Positions 1-8,137 of a DNA stretch of 64,000 nt are shown one piece after another. The DNA is taken from positions 1 to 64,000 of the forward strand of contig JAEXFN010000045.1 of assembly GCA_023400055.1 (NCBI GenBank). Direction: 5' to 3'. A model generated the notes under the pieces. The model saw only the letters and a program-made list of their open reading frames with translations, ran no database searches and was not told the origin of the DNA. Position 1 is the stretch's first letter. Each line of letters opens with the position of its first letter. The position numbers were made by a program, and so were the translations under genes. The DNA comes from Bacillota bacterium (GTDB lineage Bacteria > Bacillota > UBA4882 > UBA8346).

Positions 1-249
1 AGATCTTTATCCACAAAAGATCGATCTGGAATCATTGCAGACAGATCTTTATTCACAAAAGATCGATCTTGATTCACAAAAGATCGATCTTGATTCACAA
101 AAGGAAGATCTTTATTCACAAAAGATCGATCTGGAATCATCGCAGACAGATCTTTATCCACAAAAGATCGATCTTGATCCACAAAAGTAACGATGGCGGT
201 GATTGTCATAGTTACTTGATTCACAAAAAATCGATCTTTTGGAGATAAG
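1..249. repeat. 21-bp tandem array, class A (copy A1)
   Basis: The first 249 bases divide without a gap into 21-bp units (breaks at 19, 40, 61, 82, 103, 124, 145, 166, 187, 208, 229). Typical units join GATCGATCTT to GATTCACAAAA; others start GACAGATCTTTA. Perfect DnaA-box consensus TTATNCACA occurs at 7-15, 49-57, 112-120 and 154-162, all in the same helical phase. Units 187-228 carry an imperfect hairpin (stem GTAACGATGGC/GTCATAGTTAC). The array continues off the window. It stays open in one minus frame for about 66 codons, but has no ribosome site and I do not believe it is a gene. Confidence 0.9.
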
Positions 250-330
250 TGCGGGGCATGCCCATCCTATCCAGTTTTCAAAGATCAATAGCTGGTCTTC
301 GGTTAACTTCATCTGGCACAACGCGTTAAT
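250..330. other. Element-like tail ending in GCACAACGCGTTAAT motif
   Basis: After array A1 the sequence resembles, with gaps, the tail of the element at 22097-22341 (both read CCATCCT, then CAGTTTCAAAG-like text, then CATCTGGCACAACGCG). It ends in GCACAACGCGTTAAT at 316-330, the motif found at the ends of the two better-preserved copies. This is probably a diverged third copy whose other end lies outside the window. Confidence 0.5.
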
Positions 331-361
331 GAAGGCCTGAATCATTAAACTCATGTTTGAA

Positions 362-832
362 TCATTTTAAGGCGACTCTTTCCGCTCTGTAGTAAATCCA
401 AGCCGTTGCCCCGAACCAGATGATAAATGTCAGCGGTTCGAAATAAGCGTAGCTGTCTTGCAGCACGAATAAACCCAGACCTTTTAACGCTTGCCCAGTC
501 AGATAGCCTAAGAAAGCAAAACACAGAATGTAAGGATAATAAAAAAACTTTCGAACGGGCAGAAAGTACAGGTACAACATAAAAGTAAACGTCCAGGCGA
601 CCGGGGTCCAGATTGAAAATAGTCCCCAGATGCCCAAGGGCCCCAGATTCAGGTATTTAAAGAGATGAAAAACGCCACCGGCCACTACGATTAAGGCTAC
701 ATTGGGGACTCCTCCCAGCAGAAATCCGTATATGAAAAATTTCTTGTACAAAAATTTCGGAATTAACAGCAAGGCTCCGACAAAGAGCATCATCGCCAGC
801 AAAAAATAATACATATCTTTGCCAAAGGTCAC
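362..832 (-). CDS. Small integral membrane protein, unknown function
   Basis: This encodes 156 residues, almost all hydrophobic, with about five predicted membrane helices separated by short loops and ending in RAERVALK. I do not recognise the family; the Phe/Tyr-rich helices resemble small four- or five-helix proteins often found next to sporulation or transport genes. The start chosen is GTG with GGGGTAAAG a few bases upstream; an in-frame ATG six codons later is possible. It has no operon partner: array A1 lies beyond its stop and the neighbour to the right is transcribed the other way. No function is assigned. Confidence 0.75.
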   Translation of the reverse strand: MTFGKDMYYFLLAMMLFVGALLLIPKFLYKKFFIYGFLLGGVPNVALIVVAGGVFHLFKYLNLGPLGIWGLFSIWTPVAWTFTFMLYLYFLPVRKFFYYPYILCFAFLGYLTGQALKGLGLFVLQDSYAYFEPLTFIIWFGATAWIYYRAERVALK

Positions 833-1099
833 GGTTCTTTACCCCGCTTCGTTTTCAAATCATATTTATCCGAGCCTACTTATTACCTATTATCTTTGTT
901 TTCCGCTAAATTTATGAGGTTGGCAAGGCCCAGTCCTGCGGGAGCGAAATTTTACAATGATGGATTGATTCTTCATTGGGTTGGGGACGGCTCCGCGAAA
1001 CTCATAAAAATTACTGGAATGACTGGAATGAAAGGGTCGCTTTATGGTATATTGGAAAAAACATTTTCAAGTTTCATAAAGCAAAAGGAGGTTTTTTAT

Positions 1100-1510
1100 A
1101 TGAACCAGCTGGAAGAAGGCAAAACTCTCCAACTCGATTATAGCAAGATCGCCAAGATCGCTGCCAAATGCCCGGATGTGATCCCGGTAGCCGTCCAAAA
1201 CGCTGATACGCAGGAAGTAATTCTAGTAGCCTATGTGAACGAACAGGCTTTAAAAGTGGCGGTGGAAACGCGGACCGCCGTCTTCTGGTCGACTTCCCGG
1301 AATGAGCTCTGGGAGAAAGGCAAAACTTCCGGGGAAACTTATGATCTGCTCGAGGTCCTGGTGAATTGCGAACAGAACTCGCTGGTTTATAAGGTGCGGC
1401 CCCGCCGGGGTGGAATCTGCCATACGAAAAACCAGGCCGGCGAGGCGCGGAATTGTTATTACCGACGCTTGAATTTGGCGACGTGGGAATTGGAAAATCT
1501 GAATCCTTAA
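1100..1510 (+). CDS. hisI: Phosphoribosyl-AMP cyclohydrolase-like protein (HisI family)
   Basis: The 136 residues match the HisI fold, which opens the adenine ring of phosphoribosyl-AMP in histidine synthesis. Visible motifs are FWSTSRNELWEKGKTSGE and the three zinc cysteines (NCEQN, GICHT, RNCYYR). The usual DCDxD magnesium cluster is replaced by NCEQN, and there is a short insertion between the last two cysteines, so activity on the normal substrate is uncertain. The start at 1100 is fixed by AAAGGAGG eight bases upstream; a longer in-frame reading back to 896 lacks a ribosome site. No other his gene is nearby, so it could be a HisI paralogue with another role. Confidence 0.85.
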   Translation: MNQLEEGKTLQLDYSKIAKIAAKCPDVIPVAVQNADTQEVILVAYVNEQALKVAVETRTAVFWSTSRNELWEKGKTSGETYDLLEVLVNCEQNSLVYKVRPRRGGICHTKNQAGEARNCYYRRLNLATWELENLNP

Positions 1511-1615
1511 AATCACACCCTTCCCCCGGCAATGTCATGAAAGTGACCGCGAAAAAAACTTCCAGGCCATTGAACGCAAACCGGACGATAAATCACCCCG
1601 CCACATTGGCAGCAC

Positions 1616-1653
1616 GAAAGCCGAAAATGCCGTATTCGTCATTTTCGGCTTTC
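1616..1653. other. Perfect 14-bp inverted repeat
   Basis: Arms GAAAGCCGAAAATG (1616-1629) and CATTTTCGGCTTTC (1640-1653) flank a 10-base loop. It lies between the 3' ends of the convergent genes hisI and 1731-1934, so a two-way terminator is likely although neither side has a clean T run. Confidence 0.6.
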
Positions 1654-1730
1654 GGCAAAAATCGCTCGCCTGAGGTCGATGATGCATTGATACTACCAAA
1701 ATTCTTTTTTCAGGACGACCGGAGCAAAGT

Positions 1731-1934
1731 TTATCTGCGAGTGCTGCGACATTTCCGCGCAAACTGCACATAATCCTCCAAAACCTGGATTAACTTCCCC
1801 TCCAGTTCCGGCGTCAACGGCCTTTTGAGGCTAAACCCCGGAATGTCGGCGATAATCTGATGGATTTGGTACGAATGGTAACCCAATGACAACAACTGTT
1901 GCACCAATTCTTCGGCTTGTTCCGGGATATCCAT
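1731..1934 (-). CDS. Small helical hypothetical protein
   Basis: A 67-residue protein starting MDIPEQAEELVQQLLSLGY and ending in a basic tail. It is predicted to be mostly helical and soluble. Support for reality comes from a strong ribosome site (AAGGGGTGGGG six bases before ATG) and a balanced composition with no repeats. I do not recognise the family. It reads towards hisI, with the inverted repeat at 1616-1653 beyond its stop, and follows the pectate lyase gene on the same strand after a 176-bp gap with a hairpin, so it is probably transcribed separately. Confidence 0.7.
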   Translation of the reverse strand: MDIPEQAEELVQQLLSLGYHSYQIHQIIADIPGFSLKRPLTPELEGKLIQVLEDYVQFARKCRSTRR

Positions 1935-1990
1935 AAAATCCCCACCCCTTCAAAATTCGAAAGCCTATGGACTGAGTTTGGCAAACCGCC

Positions 1991-2007
1991 GCGGGTTTCA
2001 CACCCGC
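1991..2007. terminator. Short GC hairpin downstream of pectate lyase
   Basis: GCGGGT (1991-1996) pairs with ACCCGC (2002-2007) over a five-base loop, with further pairing possible outside. It lies about 100 bases beyond the stop of the PL1 gene. The T run is weak, so this is a tentative terminator. Confidence 0.35.
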
Positions 2008-2110
2008 GACGGTTCTGTTTTGTCCAGCGCGTGATGATGACGAGCCCTGAAAGCATTCCTTCGTCTAAAAACGGCGCTGGATTATTGGGAACATCACTTC
2101 TAGCAATGGC

Positions 2111-3232
2111 TCACTCGCTCGCTGCGACTAAGTTCAAGACGGGCCCGGCGCCGCTCATCACGCTGTTTTTGACGGATTGGGCATTTTCCGCGGTATAAGG
2201 ATAAAAACTTCTCGGATCGAAAACGTTGGCAGGCAGATACTCCACGATCTCGCCCGAGGAATCGTCCCTGTAATTATTGGACGCCTTCAGATACCCGGCC
2301 GGCTCCCCGCTCAAAGTGTTGCCCGGGTCATTGATCTGTGAAATCAAGGTGGGGTGCGGCGTGTTTTCAAAATAATTGGCTTCCAAATAAACCTGGGCCT
2401 GACAGGTGCTGCCCACGCCGTACCCGCCGCGGTCGCTGCCCAGGATGCCGACATTGGAATAGTAATTGTTAAAAATATGCGCCTTGCCATAACGGGCTCG
2501 CGGATGACGCGAATAGGTCCCGTCGAACCAGTTATGGTGATAGGTTACCGCCAGATTGACATCCCCGGTTTCACTTTTGGAATGACCCAAGAGACAGGTC
2601 TTCCGGTGGTTCATGAAATGATTCCACGAGACGGTCACATTATAGGAACCCTTTTTGATATCGAGTGATCCATCATGACGGCTGCCATTGGGATCATTAT
2701 CCGGACTGTCGGTAAAACTGCAATGATCGACCCAGATATTATTGCAACCTTCGACCGCTATGCCGTCTTTCTCGTCGGAATGGCAATCCCGAAAAGCAAT
2801 GTTGCGAATGACGATATTGCTGCTATCGACGATTTTAAAGCCGAAATCCTGAATCACGGCATTGTTTCCGATGCCCAGAATGCTGATGTTGCCGGTCCGC
2901 TTAATACTGATCTCGGAAGTATAGCCGCTGATCGTTCCGGAAATATAAAGAATCAAGGGGGTCTTCGGATCGCTGGTTTTTTCCCGAGGCTTCATAATAT
3001 CGGCCAACTGCTGGCCGCTGGTAACAACGATTTGCTGGCCACCGGCGCCGCCGCTGGTTCCGGTTCCCAGCGAAGCAAAACCGACGATTTCTCCACCCGA
3101 AGACGGGTTGGAGTCGGTGCCCGAGGGAGTTGATGAACTGCTTCCGCTGCCTCCTCCGCCGCAACCGGCGATCAATACGCTTATCAGTAACATGCCGCAA
3201 ATGCCCGTCAGCCAATTTGATGATTTTTTCAA
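2111..3232 (-). CDS. Pectate lyase, polysaccharide lyase family 1, lipoprotein
   Basis: This 373-residue enzyme is expected to cleave polygalacturonate by beta-elimination. The N-terminus is a lipoprotein signal (hydrophobic stretch then LIAGCGGGG), followed by a Ser/Gly-rich tether to about residue 50. The beta-helix shows PL1 hallmarks: WVDHCSFTD, DGSLDIKKGSYNVTVSWNHF, and GTYSRHPRARYGKAHIFNNY with the catalytic Arg region. The start is TTG, preceded by AGGAGG. It is next to a PL9 lyase and a related lipoprotein read the same way, forming a pectin-degrading module anchored at the cell surface. Promoter elements were not clear. Confidence 0.93.
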   Translation of the reverse strand: MKKSSNWLTGICGMLLISVLIAGCGGGGSGSSSSTPSGTDSNPSSGGEIVGFASLGTGTSGGAGGQQIVVTSGQQLADIMKPREKTSDPKTPLILYISGTISGYTSEISIKRTGNISILGIGNNAVIQDFGFKIVDSSNIVIRNIAFRDCHSDEKDGIAVEGCNNIWVDHCSFTDSPDNDPNGSRHDGSLDIKKGSYNVTVSWNHFMNHRKTCLLGHSKSETGDVNLAVTYHHNWFDGTYSRHPRARYGKAHIFNNYYSNVGILGSDRGGYGVGSTCQAQVYLEANYFENTPHPTLISQINDPGNTLSGEPAGYLKASNNYRDDSSGEIVEYLPANVFDPRSFYPYTAENAQSVKNSVMSGAGPVLNLVAASE

Positions 3233-3321
3233 GACTTTAACTCCTCCTGTAAAGATACTTTGGAAATAAATTCTATTTCTCCCCTTCTTCTGCGACGCAA
3301 CAAAGAGTGTGTAAATATCGC

Positions 3322-5283
3322 TTATGGTATGATTGCGATATCGTTCCCTACGTTGCCGCGCGCTCCGATATCGCGTCCATTGACGCCTTTGCCTTTCAAG
3401 TCGCTGTCCGCCGCCAGTTGCAGGAAGAAGCCGTAATTAATTGAACCATCGGCATTGCGGGAAATCGGTGCGGCGCCAAAAGTATACGACGGGGTCACTG
3501 CAAAATCGGCGGCGGTGAGCGTCACGCCCATATCATTGTCATAAGACTTTTTGTCTTTATTGTAAAACACATTATGGGAAGCCGTGCTGCCACTGGGCAC
3601 ATGACCGACATCGCTGCCGCCACCCTCCCACGACAGGTTATTGGTCATGAAATGAGCTCCCTTGGAAAAGGCAAAATTGTATTCCTCGGTAGTCTGGGTT
3701 GTCGGACCCATGGACATGGAATTGTGCCAGGAGGTGCAGTTACTGATGTCGATCGGCCCCGGATTGCTGTTGTCGGTAAAACCGTGTTTTCGGTTATAGA
3801 ACGCGATGCAACGCCGGACAATATGCGAAACCGCGTTGCTGGAGGAACCCAGTTTATAGCCGTTGCCATCGCCGTCTTTATTTAGAGTACCGCTGGAAAG
3901 AATTCCATTGCTGTAGGAGACACAATCCTCAATCGTTACTGGTCCGATGACGCCGGTGTCGGATTTGGTGTAGAGGTCCCAACCGTCATCGCTATTATTA
4001 TGGGCAATACAGCCACGGAAGACATTGCCATAACCGGTGGTGAGCTTGCAAGCGAAACCGTCGGCGTCTTCGCCGTCCGAGTCCGAATTGTCATAAGAAT
4101 CGCAGTTTAGGATCAGATTATAACTCGGCCATTGGGAAATGCTCTGATATGAACTGCTGATCCGGCCGAGCTGCAATCCGGAATCACGATTGTAGCGAGT
4201 GGTGCACCTTTCAATGACATTGTGGCTTCCACCGACGAAAATACCGTTGTCGCCCGCCCGTTCCACGATCAGGCCTTGAATATGCCAGTAGTTGCCGTAG
4301 AGTTGCAGGCCGCGATTGGTCGAAAGTTCCGTTTGCACGGAAAAATTCAAGATGGGAGTTTCCCCGGCATAGGCGGAGAGCGTTTTGAGATTGCCGGAAG
4401 CGCCGTTATTGCCCTCCGGGATCGTAATCGTGGCAGAATAATTATAGGTTCCGCCGCGCATGAAAATCGTACCGCCGGGAGAAACCATGGCAATAGCGCT
4501 CTCGAGCGTGGTTGGGCTGTCGATGGTTCCCGGATTGCTCGCCAAGCCATTGGTAGAGACATAAATCGGAGTCCCTGGGTCAACCGGCGAACCGGGGGAA
4601 GTGGGAGTAGAGGAACTGGTCGCAACGACTTCGATCCGATCGATATAAATCCCGCCGGCTCCGGTTCCGCTCCATTTGCCGCCACTATTGATCTGCGGCC
4701 GGATTTGGATTACATTTGAAGTCGGCGCGGCGAGCGGAATTTCTAAAATATAGTATGTGCTACTCGTAATGGCGTATGTCCCATAGGCGTTTTGGGCCGG
4801 ACTGCTCGTACTATAATCATTGCCGACGTAAATGGTAATGGGTTTGGTAGTTCCAGCAGCATTTTTAACTGTCAATCTCAGCGTAGCATTCGACACGCCA
4901 CTCAAGTTGGGGACCTTAAATGCGATCCGTTGCGCGTCCGCACCCGCCGGATCCGTTGCTTTGCCCCGATTATCCAAGGCGATGGTTCCCTGCCCGCCCT
5001 CTGCTGTTCCGGCGTAAATCGGGCCCGGCATATCGGTCGATGGAAAGCTGGCGGAATTATCGAGCGTAGACGGATTCGCCTGAATATCGGTGCCGTTCGG
5101 CACGGAGTCGAAGGTCTCGACGAAAAAGGCATCTCCACCCGGCGGTGATGTCGGAGGCGGAGTGGAGACTGAACTCTTTGAACCTCCGCCACCACAACCG
5201 GCACTGATCACGGCAATAATTAAAATAATAAAAAAGAAACAACAGACGAAAAAGCGATTTCGATGTTGAGTCAGTTGAGTCAT
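3322..5283 (-). CDS. Pectate lyase, PL9-type parallel beta-helix lipoprotein
   Basis: This 653-residue protein starts with a lipoprotein signal (VISAGCGGGG) and a Pro/Ser/Thr tether. Residues of about 55-225 form a beta-sandwich-like domain (starting FFVETFDSVPNGTDI, ending IYIDRIEVV) that also occurs in the next lipoprotein, probably a carbohydrate-binding module. After a Pro-rich linker comes a right-handed beta-helix with features of PL9 lyases: SDSDGEDADGFACK, HNNSDDGWDLYTK and GDGNGYKLG, acidic clusters suited to calcium. The ribosome site AAGGAG lies nine bases before ATG. It probably attacks pectate outside the cell together with the PL1 lyase. PL9 assignment is by motif only. Confidence 0.85.
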   Translation of the reverse strand: MTQLTQHRNRFFVCCFFFIILIIAVISAGCGGGGSKSSVSTPPPTSPPGGDAFFVETFDSVPNGTDIQANPSTLDNSASFPSTDMPGPIYAGTAEGGQGTIALDNRGKATDPAGADAQRIAFKVPNLSGVSNATLRLTVKNAAGTTKPITIYVGNDYSTSSPAQNAYGTYAITSSTYYILEIPLAAPTSNVIQIRPQINSGGKWSGTGAGGIYIDRIEVVATSSSTPTSPGSPVDPGTPIYVSTNGLASNPGTIDSPTTLESAIAMVSPGGTIFMRGGTYNYSATITIPEGNNGASGNLKTLSAYAGETPILNFSVQTELSTNRGLQLYGNYWHIQGLIVERAGDNGIFVGGSHNVIERCTTRYNRDSGLQLGRISSSYQSISQWPSYNLILNCDSYDNSDSDGEDADGFACKLTTGYGNVFRGCIAHNNSDDGWDLYTKSDTGVIGPVTIEDCVSYSNGILSSGTLNKDGDGNGYKLGSSSNAVSHIVRRCIAFYNRKHGFTDNSNPGPIDISNCTSWHNSMSMGPTTQTTEEYNFAFSKGAHFMTNNLSWEGGGSDVGHVPSGSTASHNVFYNKDKKSYDNDMGVTLTAADFAVTPSYTFGAAPISRNADGSINYGFFLQLAADSDLKGKGVNGRDIGARGNVGNDIAIIP

Positions 5284-5494
5284 TGAAAGCTTCTCCTTTT
5301 ATAATTTGCTATTCGATTCCAGAGAGAAGAAAAATCATGGATTCGTGTATCACTTACTGTCAGAAGTCATGGATTGATCTTTTTCACTAACTTTATTGCA
5401 TTGTAGAAAGCTGAAATAGTTGAATTACGAATGAAACCTTCCCCGATCCGCCATCCGTTTGGCATGGCTTTTTATTTTTGCGAAGTTATTTCTC

Positions 5495-5530
5495 AAAATC
5501 GAGTTGCCTCATCCGGGGCAACTCGATTTT
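5495..5530. terminator. Intrinsic terminator, 14-bp stem
   Basis: AAAATCGAGTTGCC (5495-5508) pairs perfectly with GGCAACTCGATTTT (5517-5530) over an eight-base loop. It lies just beyond the stop of the lipoprotein gene at 5568 (minus strand) and upstream of the PL9 gene, so those two genes are probably separate transcripts. Confidence 0.8.
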
Positions 5531-5567
5531 ATTTCAAGGGCATTGCTTAAGATTGCTTAGACTGCAT

Positions 5568-6719
5568 TCAATTGCCAATTACTGAAATATAGGAAATATT
5601 GATGCCGCTCTTTGCAGAATAAATAACATAATCACCGTTGGCAGGAATGGTATAAGTAAAAGCTCCTAACTCTGTTGCTCCAGATACAGCTGGGGGGACT
5701 TGGCCCAAATCAGTACCCGTACCGACAACACCTCCATTCACCGGCGCGACCATTACGTCGCGTCCCGCTGCATCACTACCGCTGCTTACTGCGAGCGCAG
5801 TAAGATGATCACCGGTTTTTGCAGTGAAGGTTACTCCTCTAGTAGCAGGATCTGCTCCGCCTAGTTTTATTTGTCCGTTATATGATGTGCCATCGTGGGT
5901 GTCTGTATGCTTAGCAAACGTTACAGCGGAACCGAACGTAAATCCGTTGTACGTACCTGGGAGTGTCAACGCCTGTAACTGAGTTAGGCATTCTCCCGGA
6001 TTCAGCACCAGGTTGGTAGCAGAAGGCTCCGGGCTCGGACTTGGACTAGGACTCGGGCTTGGGCTAGGACTTGGGTTCGAACTCGGTATTCCGGTCACTT
6101 CGATCTTATCGAAATAAAGACCCGCGGCTCCGTTAGAACTGCCGCCGGCAGTCGGACGAAGTTGAATCACTTCCGAACCGATAAATGAGGCGCTCAGCGG
6201 AATGGTGACGACAGTAAAGGCTGAACTGGGGGCGATGTCGTAGGTCCCATAGGCTCTATGACCGCTAGCTCCGGCATTGCCGCTTGTACTGAAGCTGTCA
6301 CCGACATAAAGCGTGATCGTTTGAACGGCAAGATTTTTAACTGTTAATTTTAGACTCGGATTGGTCGCATTTTTTAAACCGGGAATCGTAAAGGCGATCC
6401 TTTGGCCGTTTGGCCCTTGAGCGCTCGCATCCCCGTTATCTAAGGCCAAGACCCCTTTTTCACCCGCTCTACCCACATACAACGAACCGGATATATAGTT
6501 CGCTGGAAAACTATCCGGATGATCGAGCTTTGTGCCATCCGCCTTAATATCGGTGCCGTCCGGAACCTGGTCGAACGTCTCCACAAAGGACTCCGTCGAT
6601 CCCGGAGGGTTAGGGTTAGCGGGAGCGGCCGAGCCTCCACCTCCGCCGCAGCCGCTAAAGAGTAAAGCCAGTACGACGATTAAGAGCACGGGCAAAAACA
6701 TCACCAGAGATTTTTTCAC
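5568..6719 (-). CDS. Carbohydrate-binding lipoprotein with two beta-sandwich-like domains
   Basis: The 383-residue protein has a lipoprotein signal (LLFSGCGGGGG). Its first domain (starting ESFVETFDQVPDGTDI) is clearly related to the N-terminal domain of the neighbouring PL9 lyase. A pure Ser-Pro linker of about 20 residues follows, encoded by short imperfect DNA repeats near 6030-6080. The C-terminal domain (NLVLNPGECLTQLQALTLPG to INISYISVIGN) looks like a module found in pectin-active enzymes. There is no catalytic domain, so it probably only binds polysaccharide at the surface. The start is GTG at 6719 with AAGGAGGAG six bases upstream; a reading extended to 6788 lacks a ribosome site. 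Confidence 0.8.
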   Translation of the reverse strand: MKKSLVMFLPVLLIVVLALLFSGCGGGGGSAAPANPNPPGSTESFVETFDQVPDGTDIKADGTKLDHPDSFPANYISGSLYVGRAGEKGVLALDNGDASAQGPNGQRIAFTIPGLKNATNPSLKLTVKNLAVQTITLYVGDSFSTSGNAGASGHRAYGTYDIAPSSAFTVVTIPLSASFIGSEVIQLRPTAGGSSNGAAGLYFDKIEVTGIPSSNPSPSPSPSPSPSPSPEPSATNLVLNPGECLTQLQALTLPGTYNGFTFGSAVTFAKHTDTHDGTSYNGQIKLGGADPATRGVTFTAKTGDHLTALAVSSGSDAAGRDVMVAPVNGGVVGTGTDLGQVPPAVSGATELGAFTYTIPANGDYVIYSAKSGINISYISVIGN

Positions 6720-6925
6720 GAAAAACTCCTCCTTCTCAATTGGGTTGACAATACGAAGAAATACACTGCTGTTTGTCGATCGCGCCACGTTTGGCTGGGT
6801 GATTCATTGGCTCGGGTCAGCGCCTCCAAATTCATTGATTTTTATCGTTTTGGTCGCTATGGAAACTGACCCGGATCGACTCGGTCAAAATCGTCTATAG
6901 TTTTGCGAGTCATCACCTCCTATAA
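6720..6925 (-). promoter_or_regulatory. Possible structured leader of the 5568-6719 gene
   Basis: About 200 bases upstream of the lipoprotein start the minus strand has AGGAGGTGATG near 6910-6921, an almost perfect anti-16S sequence, opening a reading frame of only 18 codons. Between it and the gene, GGGTCAG and CTGACCC segments about 60 bases apart can pair. This could be a leader with an upstream peptide, or chance. I could not match a known riboswitch. Confidence 0.25.
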
Positions 6926-7596
6926 GCACTATTGCCTTTCGCTAACAGAAAAATAGCATCGCTGTTTCATTACCTAGATCGATCATCATCACAATTTGTA
7001 TTAACAGAAATAAGAATTGTACGTATAAATTTTATGAAAAAATTACCTTAAAATTTTATTTAATTATAACACTTCTTAAATTTAATTCTCAACCTTTGAA
7101 GGATTTTAGACAAAATAAGTCATATTTGACGCGCTTTTAAAATTGCGGATGACGTGAGGTTTTAAAAACGCCCTGGATTATCATTGAAATATTTAACGGC
7201 GAGGTCTGAATTTCGAACTTATCGATAGCAAGATTTGTTCGGATAATTATATTAGTTATAGAGATGAATTTAATTGGTGATGACTTCCGATAGAAACCTC
7301 GGCCAACGGGATGGTCAAAATCGCCACACTTTGAGGAGTTTTGACCATCTCATCATGAAAAGAAAAGATTAGGAAGCATTATTAAGGGGCGGCATGAGGC
7401 CTATAGGGCGGGGTAGGTTCTAGGGTTAAAAAAGCTGATCACGGATTCATGGATTTAAGGATTTCACGGAAAACCCATTTCTCGATCTCCAATCCGTGGC
7501 TTTTCATCCGCTAAATCCGCGATCAAGTCTTTGTTCTCTCGCGCTGGTTGTTCGGTTATTGCCGAAGGTCTCTATTAAAACCATGGGTTCCAGTTT
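6926..7596. other. AT-rich intergenic region with one hairpin
   Basis: No gene is visible here. The stretch is AT-rich up to about 7270. GATGGTCAAAA (7310-7320) pairs with TTTTGACCATC (7339-7349) over an 18-base loop. The promoter of the lipoprotein gene should lie near 6930-7070, but I could not pick one set of boxes. It runs into array B1. Confidence 0.5.
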
Positions 7597-7900
7597 TGTG
7601 GATAAAGTGCTCTCTTTGCGGATCAATGAGCTCTTTCAGTTACTCAACAAGCTCCTTCAGTTACTCAATGAGCTCTTTCAGTCACCGAACAAGCTCCTTC
7701 AGTTACTCAATGAGCTCTTTCAGTCACTGAACAAGCTCCTTCAGTTACTCAATGAGCTCTTTCAGTCACCGAACAAGCTCCTTCAGTTACTCAACGAGCT
7801 CTTTCAGTCACTGAACAAGCTCCTTCAGTTACTCAACGAGCTCTTTCAGTCACTCAGCAACCTCTTTCAGTTACTCAACAAGCTCCTTTAGTCACTGAGC
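7597..7900. repeat. 21-bp tandem array, class B (copy B1)
   Basis: Thirteen consecutive 21-bp units run from 7628 to 7900. They alternate a form starting GAGCTCTTTCAGTCAC with one starting AAGCTCCTTCAGTTAC, making a 42-bp higher-order unit. The units just before (7597 on) still resemble class A (TTTTGTGGATAAAG, with a DnaA-box match TGTGGATAA at 7597-7605), so the array joins both classes. The plus strand stays open through the array and would give Leu-rich heptads (LLNELFQ, LNKLLQL), but the start has no ribosome site and unit differences are not biased to silent changes. Confidence 0.9.
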
Positions 7901-7995
7901 AATCCTTTTTTGTAGTTTTGTAAAAATCGGATCTTTAGTTAAGTTTGCATTGCTCATGCCCCGGTTGCCCATGCGGCGCTAACTTGATAATATTA

Positions 7996-8030
7996 AATGC
8001 CTTGTTATAAAGATAACAAGGCATTTTCTT
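7996..8030. terminator. Intrinsic terminator, 13-bp stem
   Basis: AATGCCTTGTTAT (7996-8008) pairs perfectly with ATAACAAGGCATT (8013-8025) over the loop AAAG, with T-rich sequence on both sides. It lies about 110 bases beyond the stop of the regulator gene at 8138 on the minus strand. Confidence 0.8.
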
Positions 8031-8137
8031 ATTCTCGGCAGACTATTATGATTTATCTAGAATAAGTTGACCTATTCTGAAGCCCAACTTGCAGTATTGT
8101 GTGTTAAAAATTATCTGAAAAGGAACATCTTATCGTT

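Noticed and set aside
316..330. Integron attC or attI site from the GCACAACGCGTTAAT motif
   Set aside because: GTTRRRY/RYYYAAC core pairs do not fit, there is no integrase, and no cassette-like gene string.
1..354. CRISPR array at the repeat-rich left end
   Set aside because: Units are contiguous 21-mers with no unique spacers, and there are no cas genes; the same holds for the other six arrays.
4222..4719. Plus-strand frame of 165 codons within the PL9 lyase gene
   Set aside because: Antisense shadow of a high-GC coding region.
7496..7891. Coiled-coil protein of 131 residues over array B1
   Set aside because: No ribosome site, and unit differences alter residues freely; the open frame is explained by a stop-free 21-bp unit. 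Kept only as a low-weight finding.
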